This document shows positions 39,943 through 50,340 of a DNA stretch of 64,000 bases, in pieces (within the stretch, counting starts at the first letter, position 1; each line of letters starts with the position of its first letter). Source of the stretch: Thuidium tamariscinum (taxonomy: Eukaryota > Streptophyta > Bryopsida > Hypnales > Thuidiaceae). The notes under the pieces are model-generated. The model was not told the origin of the DNA. It saw only the letters and a list, made by a program, of their open reading frames with translations, and made no database searches. Location: assembly GCA_947034885.2 (NCBI GenBank), contig OX344754.2, forward strand, positions 8,935,001-8,999,000. The letters run 5' to 3'. The translations under genes and the position numbers were made by a program.

Positions 39943-41374
39943 TAACCAATTTTCTTTAAACCCTAAAAGACCAACATGCATTCATTGGTTGTATAGAAAT
40001 TTTGCACATGTGACTAGATATTTCTCTATTTTTGGCCTAAGTTTTAATGGAATGTGAAGGCTATAAATATCTTTCATATGCACTAAATTTCTTGACATTT
40101 CAAAATACAAGTCAAAAGTTATAGCCTTATATGTTGTTTTTTCCACATCTGGGCATTTTGGGCAGATTAGAAAAGATCACTTTTTCCAAAAATAAAAATT
40201 TGAAATTGATTTTCTAGAGTTATATATATGTGAAAAGCTTTGAATCATTCCATTTTGATCAATGAGTCAAATGTTATGAGGATTTATTGTTTATGAGCAG
40301 TTATGGATTCTTTACTCTAAAATAAACTTTGAAGTCCTTTATCTTATTTAATTTCAATATTTTTTGAAAAAGAATTATAGGATGTAGATTTTTTATTACA
40401 ACATTGCAACCATTGAGATTGGCATTATTCTATTCCATAATTAAATTCTTAACAATATAGTATTTCTTATCACTCTCTACTACTATCTATTTACTATTTT
40501 TTCCCATATATTGTACAATTCCAAATGCTATGAAATTTTTCAAGCATATATTCAACTTGTCTAGGAAAAAGAATCCAAATAAGAACCACTATTTTGGACA
40601 TTTTTTCATATAAAAGTGAGATTCCAAAGTATAGTTGCCTTGTTATTTGTAGGGCCAAAAAATGATTTTAAGTGAATTTGAATGCTTATATCTTTCAATC
40701 CACATGGTGGAAGTATTTGAAAATTTTACCGTGAATTATTGGCATAAGCTTTGTTTTAATTGTATAAGTAATCAAAATGTGCAAGAAGGTACTCACATAA
40801 AATGTAATGAGTGCAAAGAAGGAAGTACCATCGAAAGTACTTATGATTTTTCTTATTCTAAGGAACTCATGAACATATGCTTATGTACATAATTTGAAAT
40901 ACATGATTTAAATGAGTTCCACATATTCATAGAAGATTTGATGGTCATGTTACAAAGAAAAATAAGGAGAATTTAAAGAAAAATAGGAAGCCTACACCAT
41001 TCATAGTACTTCAATGTGCATTCAAATCCAAAAGGATTTGGGGAATCACAAGTGTTAAGACAATTTGGCATACATGAGAATATGCATGTCATGATATCTT
41101 TCTCTAATGTTCCAAATCAAGTTAAAAAAGATGGAGATAAAAAGAAAAAGGACATCCTACAAGGTAACCAACTATTGCCTTTTTGAGAAGATGGCACATG
41201 TTCTCAAGTTATCATACTATAAGATCCTAGTATTACATGTACCAAAATTTTTTTTTTTCAAAAATTTGGTACTTGCTCTAAAAATGGTACTTTTTGAGCA
41301 TGTTTTGTGAACACATAATCATGAAACTAGGGGTTAATGTATGATTTTCTAGGTGATTCTTAGGGTCCTACATG
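39943..41374. other. Spacer between the two direct repeats, no gene seen
   Basis: AT-rich. A 76-codon frame at 40662-40892 has two CxxC pairs, but it stands alone with no splice context or family match and is probably chance. Confidence 0.55.
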
Positions 41375-41688
41375 TCTTTTTGTCTATTAATTATTAAATT
41401 TGGTAATGCAACACACTAACTTTAGTAGAAGTATTTACTTTAATTTATTTTTTGTTCACAATTTGGCCCCAAGAAGCATCATCATTTGGTCCAACTCTAC
41501 TACTATCATATTCTAGACTAAATTAATCTAGCTTTTGAAGTCACCATCCTTGGTCCTTGTCTTTGTGGTCTTCAAGTGCCATTGCACTTTAATCATCTAA
41601 ACCAATGCAACACTATAAGAAACTTGTGTTTTAGATGATGGATTTTAAGTGACATCCATTGTAGCACCACATGTTTTTTATGTCCAAA

Positions 41689-44496
41689 CACTACAAAAAA
41701 ACTGGGGTATAAATGACTGCGAAAAATGACTGAAAATGAGTCATTTTGGACCGAGATGACTGAAAAATGACTTTAGGCCCTGTAGTCATTGTGGACAAGT
41801 CATTCTTTAAATGACTGCGGGTGTATTATCACCATCCATTTGGAAATTGGATGACTAATAGATGAATCTGTCTAAGGGATAAAGAAATTTTACTTGAAAA
41901 TTTTGTGAAAAGGGTGGGCAGCTGACCATTTTTGGGAAAATTTCACCTACGTGGCTGTCCACGTAGGTTAATTTATAAGTCATTTCTAAGTCGCGGTATA
42001 GTTGAAGTTTTGGTGACGTGTCAGTCATTGTTCAATTGTCAGACAGTCTGACTAATGCTGATGTGGACAATGATGTCAGTAAAACTGTAGTCATATTCCA
42101 GTTGTGATATAGTTACGTTTAAGGGCGGGGTCTTTGACACGTGGCACTTAATAATAAGGGGGTTTTGAAGTTGCATCTTAGTCATTTTTGAGACATTTTT
42201 GAGAAAGGGTGAGTTATATTTTAGTTATGTCTTCCTTCTCTAAAGTAGTCATTCAACAGTCACATATGAATACATTCAAAGTTCCACAATGATACACCAT
42301 ACACCATACATATACAATACACCATACAACATATACACAATTCATCATATATAATATATCATGTAGAATACACCATACACCATATGCCATATATCATTTC
42401 AAAATCCACTTAATATGTGGATACAATTAGATGAAATGACAAGCCTTTTATAGAGGAAGGATAGTAGTAGGCAAGACAAAGCTTGTGGGATATGTAAAAC
42501 GCAGGAATTGCATTACAAGTCATATTTTTAACCTCATTGAGGCATAATAGACTAACTTTTTTCAAAAAACTTTGAACTAATTAAAGTTGGGGAATCAATC
42601 TCACTTTCATCTCCAAAAATTTGTTTTAGATTTTAAGCCTCTAATCAAAAGTTATAAATAAAATTTGCTAAAAGATTTGAAAAGGATTGACACAAGGTGC
42701 CAAAGTAGTAGTAGAGTAGTTGTGTAGTAGTTCAAAAGTATTGAGTAGTCATTTGGTAGTTACAGGAAGTCATTTGGCAGTTGTAGAAAATCATTTTGTA
42801 GTAAAACTAAAGTAGTGGTGGTGGTATTTGCACAAGGAAAAAATAGAACTTAACAAATGTCATTGAATTCATCTAAATATCTTACTGTATGTTTATTGGG
42901 ACATTTAGTAATTCAAGTGTAAGGCATATGAAGTGTTCAAAAGTAGTTCATTGACAATGGCACAAATTTTCAAAAGTCATTATTGGCATAATGACATATA
43001 GATAGGAGTTTAAACAAATCATACAAATGGATCTTAAGGAATTTTTTTTTAATGCTAACAAAGACAAAGGCCACTTGTAATGCATCATTTCCAAAAAAAA
43101 AGACAAAAGTATTCTATTGAAATTTTCTTTTAAAAGAAAATGAAGAAAATAAACAAGGAGTAGAATTATTGGAATGACTAAAAGAAAAGTTATTAGCTCA
43201 AGAAAGGTATTAGGATATGAGTGTTAAAAAATCATAAATCAGATGAGTATAGTTGCATCCTAGTAATTTTGAAATGATTGTTGTCTATGTTAGCATATTG
43301 TCTTTACTACAAGAAAATAGGGGGATAAATTAAATGACTTGTCTACAATGACTACAAAATGACTATTTTGTAGTCATTGTTGTTGGTGCAGTCATTGTGA
43401 ACAAGTCATTTATCCCCCCATTTTTTTTTATAGTGCTTTTCCATCTTAAAAGCAAAATTTTTTAGCATAGCCCTACAAAAGACTTTGTAGCAATTCTTAA
43501 GTTACATAGTAGTGAAGTACAATTACATCATTGGGAAGCTCACTTAGTGTATCTATCATAAATCATGTACCAACAAGTCATTTTTAGACTCTTTAAATAT
43601 ATTTTTTTTAATAAATTATAATTTCAACCTATAATTTTGAGCTTTGTCCAATAATGACTATAGATTTCTATTGCCAAAAAATACCATACACCATACACTA
43701 TATGCCCAACTCAAATAATGTATGAAATGATTTTTAGAATAAATTGAGAAATGAACTAAAATGGCACAATTAAAAATTCAAATATTTCTTGAGGATACAT
43801 TTAGATGACCATTGCATCAATAATGAAGAAAAATGAACTTTTAATAAAGAGTTATTTTTAGAATTGAAAAATAAATTAAACCATTTTTTCTTGTATAAAA
43901 TAGGGGTGTGAAATTATTTTCAGCTCTACAATGTATTTTCATATCATACTCTACAATGTTTTTCATATCATGCCCATCTTTAGAGCAAAAAATTACAACA
44001 TGACCCTACAAAAGACCTTGCAGTCATTTTAGAGTCACACAGTAGTAAAGTGCAGTCGCATTCTAGTAGTCTTAGAACAATTTCCATCCACGTTAGCAAG
44101 CTGCCCTGCCCGTCCTTGGCTTAAAATATGGAAATTTAGCCTTTTTGTAACCCTTTAGTCATTTTCGATTCGTGAAGTAATGAAATTAAGTTACAATCAA
44201 TAACTATGTCATATTCATTAATGACTCTAGCATCCACGCTGATTTTTCCCTTCCTTTTGTGCTCTTATTGATGGCACTCTAAATGAAAAAATGTAGATGA
44301 ATTTTGTTGTCTATCATGTCTTCATCTTCTAGTCGCACTCATAACTGAAAAATGACTGAAAAATGACTAGGACTATGTAAATTCAGTTGGGTTGGTGCAA
44401 TTACAGAGGTACTAGTCACTATTTAGTCAAACCGGACATTTAGTCATTTCTGAGTCATCCCTCTACAGTCATTTATACCCCTCTTTTTTTGTAGTG
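41689..44496 (+). mobile_element. Non-autonomous CACTA element, copy B (2808 bp)
   Basis: The ends are CACTACAAAAAAACTGGGGT and, reverse-complemented, CACTACAAAAAAAGAGGGGT. AAA flanks both sides (41686-41688, 44497-44499). The matching empty site at 39826 has a single AAA, proving a 3-bp duplication on insertion. The element is near-identical to copy A but shorter by three losses of about 18, 21 and 22 bp, each at a short direct repeat. No coding frame is present. Subterminal ATGACT motifs are dense: seven or more lie within the first 150 bp counting both strands. Confidence 0.93.
43305..43435. mobile_element. Small CACTA MITE nested in copy B (131 bp)
   Basis: This is the counterpart of 28937-29084, at the same internal site and flanked by CTT on both sides (43302-43304, 43436-43438). 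It lacks one 18-bp unit between two copies of CAATGACTAC, so it is the shorter version. Confidence 0.85.
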
Positions 44497-44620
44497 AAAT
44501 TAAATTCCGTCATAACATTTTGATTTTATGTTGGACATTAGTTTGTACATAAAAACACGGGGTGCTACAATGAATGTCACCTAATATTCGTCACCTAAAC
44601 ATAGGATTCTTGTAGTGCAA

Positions 44621-45483
44621 GTAACTAAGTGCAAACCTTGATTGGTTAAAAAAAAAATCAAAACAATTAAAGGGGTTTTTCTTCAAGAGAAGTTGTAGAT
44701 GTTCTCTCAACTTTTTGCTTTGGTCTAATTCTATATCTTCATCCATATTTAGATGTGATCAAATTTGATGTGAACTATGTTTTTCAGAGCTAAGTTGGAA
44801 CCAATACATAGGTATTCATATCCCTTTAGTGATAGAAGATATATATTAGATGAAGGAATGGATAAACTACAAGAGTTTATGATCAATTATATTGCAAATG
44901 ATGGTCATTGGGGCCAAGTTGGGAACCAACGTACAAGTGTTGATATCCCTCTAGTAATAGAAAATATATATTCAAATGAGGAAGTGGATACATTGGAGGA
45001 GTTTGTGATTGGGTGATTCGTTTAGATGCAAGTAATGTTCCTTTGCATTGAGTTTGGGACCAATGCATAAGTATTGATATCCTTTTAATGATAGTCTATA
45101 ATATATTTTTGATTGGATGCCTTGATCAAAAGTTATGCTACCCAATAGAATTTGAGTAGTTTGGATAATTAAGGCATCTCTCTAACATCTTTTGTGAAGG
45201 CCCAAGTCAACTTTTGAAACTTGGCATGTATATGACTAGTAATATATAGTAAATAATTGTCAAAAAAAATGTAGTCCTAAAATGACATTCTAAAAATCAA
45301 AGTTTGTTAGCTATGTTGAAGAACTTTCAAGAAAAAACATTTTCTCTTAACTTTGAGCCCTATTATCTTGCAATTTGTGTAGTTGGATTTCTTGAAATTT
45401 TTCCTTCATATTTCAAATGTTTGTTTCTAACCTTTCATTATTTTGGTTTCAAATAAAAAATTTCTTCATTGCACAAAAAATCA
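44621..45483. other. Intergenic, with a tandem repeat
   Basis: Apart from the roughly 130-bp tandem repeat listed separately, nothing is recognised. Confidence 0.6.
44791..45114 (+). repeat. About 2.4 copies of a 130-bp tandem repeat
   Basis: Units start at about 44791 (AAGTTGGAACCAATACATAG), 44919 (AAGTTGGGAACCAACGTACA) and 45052 (GTTTGGGACCAATGCATAAG). Each continues with a GATATCC-like step and TTTAGTGATAG or a variant. A 79-codon frame (44777-45016) crosses units 1 and 2 and keeps the same frame in the LQEFM and LEEFV positions. It has no known domain. Confidence 0.65.
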
Positions 45484-46208
45484 AGGTGATTGCAAGAAAC
45501 ACTTGTCCTTTTTTTTGTCTCCTTGACCTTTACCAGGTGATTCTTTGCTCATAACTTTTTCATCTTTTGTTTTTTTGACTTGAAATTTGGAGTGAAGGTT
45601 TACACAAAAGTTTTACATATTATTTAATTTTTTCAATTTAAAAAAAATTATTTTACTATTTTTAAATTTCCCCTGATTGGGTGTCTACTTTGGCCATTTT
45701 GGGGGTTTTAGTCCTATTTTTGACCCAAAAAAGCAAATTTTTAGCTGAAAATTGGCATGCATAGACCTCTAGTATAGTTACAAAATTCCTAAAAATATTT
45801 TTTGAAAATATCAAGTTGTCCAACTTCCACATGTGCTCAAAGTGCACTACCAATGTATACTTGTACAAAATACAAAATATTTTTTTGAAGATGAAATTTA
45901 TTGGAAAAGAAGCATCTTTAAGTTAGAAAAATGTATTCTTCTATTTTATTTTCTTGAATTTTTTTAATATTTTTAAAAAATCGAAGAAAAAAGTGTCTAT
46001 TTTCATTGTATTTTCCATTGTCCTTTTATTGTATATAAATTTTAGAGATAAATTTTCTTAGGTCTGAATTTTAAGAGACATTATATTCTCATTTTTCTTC
46101 AAATTATCCATATTTTATTTTATTTAAAAAAATTATTTCAGAAGTCATAGGACTCATGGAAATAGGCCATTTTGAGACAAAACCGGTAAGTGTTTCTTGT
46201 AACAACCC
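45484..46208. mobile_element. TIR element, 725 bp, relative of 37283, target duplication ATCA
   Basis: The left end AGGTGATTGCAAGAAACACT and the reverse-complemented right end GGGTTGTTACAAGAAACACT align with the ends of the element at 37283-38016. ATCA flanks both sides (45480-45483 and 46209-46212). The length is within 9 bp of its relative. The interior is diverged but shares CATAACTT and GACTTGAAAT-like blocks. Confidence 0.75.
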
Positions 46209-46971
46209 ATCATGAAAAAATGCCACTAGTGTATAGCCAATTTGCTTAATCTCCTTGCATTGTAGGGTGATTTAGTGTAAGGTAAACTCGATATTTTCTT
46301 ATAAAAAATTTCATGAGAGAATCCAACAAAATATACTTACAAATAGTCAAAATTTTCAATCTAACTAGTGTAGAGCAAAATTTTTATCCCAAGTAGGCTT
46401 GAAGTCTAATGACCTTGTTTTACAAGAATGCAAAATAGCTTTTTTTTCACTTCAAATGTTATAGTTTTCAATCTACACAATTCAATGGGTTGAAATTTTC
46501 TATACATTTTTATAGTAGTATATTAAGGACAATTTTATACAATCAACGTTCTATGAACATTATTTTTAATTTTGGACAATGCACTAAGTAAAAGCAATTT
46601 CCAATCAATTCTCTTGAAAAACACCCTTGGTTCTTTAGGGGTCAAAATAGAGATCGTTCTATACAACATGTGTGAGTATGATACACCTAATATGGTAGAA
46701 GTATTTACTTTAATTATTTTGAATTAAGATCAATTTGTTCTTGGTTGCCTATACTAGTGTAGGTATTGAGTGCAATGGCACTTAAAGACCACTCAAGCTT
46801 AAAAGGACAACCAAGGATGGTGGCTTTTAAATATTTTGATTATACATTTTTCTTAAGAAGCCATTGCCATGATTGGAAGGACTTAGAATATGCCAAACTA
46901 AAGACTCTATGGATTGCGAAAGCCTTGCTTGAGTGCAAAAATATAAAAATTGTCTTTGATTAGGAATTCTT

Positions 46972-47121
46972 GAAGTTTTCAACTATACAATTCAAAATGG
47001 TAGAATATTTTGTCACTATATATCTATTGTTAAAAACTCAATGAATAGAAGTTTCAAATATACAATTCAAAATGGTAGAATATTTAGTCACCATCGATCA
47101 TTCAAAACTCAATGCCTAAAT
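46972..47121. repeat. Two-unit tandem repeat, 76-bp period
   Basis: GAAGTTTTCAACTATACAAT at 46972 and GAAGTTTCAAATATACAATT at 47048 both continue CAAAATGGTAGAATATTT, then a GTCAC motif and AAAACTCAATG. Confidence 0.8.
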
Positions 47122-48060
47122 TAAGTTTGAAGAAAAAATAGCATTTTCAAATTAACTTTTAAAGTCCAAAAGTTTATTCTTCATTAAAAGAAACCCATTC
47201 AAACAACTATTTTTGTTACAAAGAGCAAAAAAATATAGTAATTGTTTTTTATTGTATATCTAATTATAGACCCTTATATTATACTCATATATAAAAAATA
47301 TGTGGAAGAAATATCAAACTTTGACTTGCATTTAAAGCAAAAAAAATAATTTTTTGTGCACCTCTAATGACTAGATTATCAAACTTTGAATCCTATTTAG
47401 TTAAATTTTTTCACTTTAGATTTTGAATTTTGAATTTTTTTATTTTAAAGATTCTAGTTCCTAATCTATGAAAATAAATTAATAAATCATGGCAAAAAGC
47501 TCAAACCATAGGAGTTGTTTTGAAAATACATTTTGTCTCTTTTAGTGTCCCTATAGAAACAATGGGACTCTGAGAGTTAATGTAACAAGGAAAAAATCAA
47601 AGGAAAAATCAGCAAATACTTCTATCATATATCAATCTATGTCAACAATTCAAATTATCTTTTTCTTCATGAAATCGAATTATTCCTTATTTCTATTTTT
47701 TCAATGATGCTATATTGTATAGGATTCCTTTGCTTGAATTAGATATCTACAAATTAAAATTTGATGTTTTTATAGTATAAAAATTTACCATATACCCAAT
47801 CACATTCTAATTGCATTGGTTTCCTACCACCACAACTCTATTCAACCCAAGTTAGTAAGGAGGTTACTACTAACTCTTTTGCCCAAGTCACCAACCCAAA
47901 GTTGTCACACCTAATTGCAACCATTTTGTAAAATTGACCTCTTACAAATTCTTACCAAAAATATACTTATAGAGCTAAGGGTTTATTAATTTTGAATACA
48001 CCTATAATTTGCACTTTGAAAATTCACAATTTATTCATATAATTGAGTTATTTGTAAAGT

Positions 48061-48080
48061 CCCCCCCCCCCCCCCCCCCC
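48061..48080 (+). repeat. Poly(C) tract of 20
   Basis: An uninterrupted run of 20 C lies between GTAAAGT and TTTAGGC in strongly AT-rich DNA. Its length may be affected by sequencing error. Confidence 0.85.
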
Positions 48081-50340
48081 TTTAGGCATGACTTTTTTTG
48101 AAGTTGAGAAGGCAACTATAGTTGAAGTGTCAAACTTTTTTGCAAGATATTTATATCACACGACTTCAAAAGTGGGGACCAAACTTTTTTAGGCACCATT
48201 TTGATGGGAAAATAAGTTTCATACCCACTTTTATTTCAACTTTTTTAACTCAACCGACTTTTTCACAAAACTCATGGGTTTAAACCCCGGTTTAGTGTAC
48301 TTTACGAATAACTCAAATGTCTAAAAATGTATTTTAAGATTATCACACTAATAGATTAAATCAATGTTTGTCTACAGATGATTGTCATTTTCCTTGCTGC
48401 AACAAGAATTGCAACAAGAAATACGTGTCATGTACGATTAACTTACCCTCAGCATTCATACAAATAAACAAAGCTCAACAACTTGTTATTAGAGGCTGAA
48501 AGCATCTGCTCATACATGGGACAATGAATGGGACAGATCAAGCATGCCATGTGGTACACATGCCATATAGCCCGTCCCAGATAGCTGAATGGGGTTGATT
48601 GTGTGAAATCTCACCAATTCTCTTGAAGTCATGAAATCCACTAGAAAAACTTCATGCCAAAGTGACAAAAAATAAATAAAGATTTTCAAAGATGAAGAGC
48701 ACAAAAAAATCTATGGAAAACAAGGTTCCAAGATGCTAGGTAAAGGTTGACAGATGCAACAAATTGAGGTGATCATTATATGTACCAGATTGGAAAATGA
48801 TATTACTTGTGACTTACATGTACAAGCTCCACGTCTAACTCAAGAGTAACAGTAATTGAATTGGTCTGATAGTTGCAGTAGCATGGAATACATTCCAAAT
48901 TCTTCCATTGCATGGGGCAGTACTAAGTATGACTTGTGCAATCCTGTGCAGCCAAACACTTCCCATCAACCTGAACATTTATTAGAGTAACAAGCACAAT
49001 TCCTAAATGTGAAGTTTCTAACTGTCTCTCTATCTACATGCAGTCATATACCTCTACAAATCAGGGCCACAATCTGTACCTAGTAGACATGTTTCCAAGT
49101 TCCAACATTTGGGAAATAGCACTGTGTCTCAACAGACACTTTGAATGATCTTAAAAGAATGTAGTCATTCATGTATAGCATAAAAGCTGCATAGTCAAAT
49201 CGCCAAGTCAGACCGTCTCAAACAGTAGGGAAAGATATGACTGACGTAACATTAATCAGTAGACATCGAACCAAAAACTTCCAATTCACGCTGGAAAACA
49301 AATCCACTTGATCAAAAACTCTCCCTACAGTTGGGGTGAACGAAATAGTTCATGAACTATTCTACGGCTCAAGAACCAGAACTGGATAGGCTACTGTAAG
49401 CTTAATCATATGCACTGCTTTGGAAAAATTCTCATATTCAATTAAGTTGCAAAAACAGTTTATATTCAGGAACCAGTATCCACCAGAAGAAATAGAGGTG
49501 GTACGGGAACTCTCATTAGTTATGGCAGGAGCGACCTTTAGAAACAGAAATTTCAAAACACTATCCTGGTGGTCCAGGCTTTCTAGCGACCGGAAATTTC
49601 CAGAAATATGAGAACAGGTTTAGCATTTTCTAAATTATCATACACATAAAGAAGTGGATTAAACTGTGATCTTCAATTTACCTTTGAGATCTAGCTCCTC
49701 AAGGGAAGCTCTTGAAATTTGCTAAAGGAGGATTCATTCTGATGGCATTATAGAGAAGAGGAACCTTTCAGAAGATACTGATTTGTTAAACTGCCTCGGC
49801 TCTCTGCATGAAGAAACAGAACCTTCAATCAAAAAATAATATATAGCTACGAAACCAAAAAGGTTCTGTCCCAGTAGCAGTGGCTCGCATTTGAAGTAGG
49901 GTCCTATTCAAACTCTCTTCCCAAGTAACTTTTTTTTTTGTCAATGTCGGGCCTCCTGCACTTTGGTCCAAAGCCAAAAAACAAAAAGATAATTTGAATT
50001 GATCAAGAGGGAGACACCTAGGTGCATCTGTGTGCTGCTTTTGTATACTCTCAAATGTGCTTAGTCTTATCACGGTAAGATGAGTCAGGAAAGGATGAGA
50101 CGTAAGTCAGATAAAACATGCTCATGTGTAGTCAGATTTCTAATACATACCTCAAGCCAATGTCTTGCTTACACAACATTCCATGAAGTCGTTGTTTGAT
50201 AATGCGATGCTAGTCTTCATCTGATGCACTTAGCAATTTCACACCGTGTGGCGGAACGTTCTGGACGTACCAATCAATGTACGCGCAACCGCAAGAACAC
50301 ACACGTGATGTAGAGCTGAGAGGGAAATTCGCTACAGGTC

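Larger units (their letters stand above)
41375..44611 (+). repeat. Direct-repeat copy 2, interrupted by the CACTA element
   Basis: It begins with the same TCTTTTTGTCTATTAATT as copy 1 and is co-linear for 314 bases until the 2.8-kb CACTA insertion. It resumes at TTAAATTCCGTCATAACATT. The preceding bases (ATGTC versus TTATC) mark the left limit of the duplication. Confidence 0.9.
41611..44617. mobile_element. Complete CACTA-type foldback MITE (196 bp) hosting copy B
   Basis: The ends CACTATAAGAA and GTAGTG (reverse complement CACTACAAGAATCC) are both intact. CAA flanks both sides (41608-41610, 44618-44620), a 3-bp target duplication. Subtracting the 2808-bp insert and its 3-bp duplication gives 196 bp, exactly the length expected from copy 1 plus its missing hexamer. 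Confidence 0.85.
46213..50340. other. Intergenic up to the 3' end of the SCNM1-like gene
   Basis: 46213-48400 is AT-rich with one tandem repeat and one C tract. 48400-50340 is less AT-rich and probably includes the SCNM1-like 3' UTR, but no further exon with a recognisable product was found on either strand. Confidence 0.55.

Noticed and set aside
40662..40892. 76-codon frame with CxxC pairs
   Set aside because: It is isolated in AT-rich spacer without splice sites or a family match; two CxxC pairs in a Cys-containing random frame are not enough.
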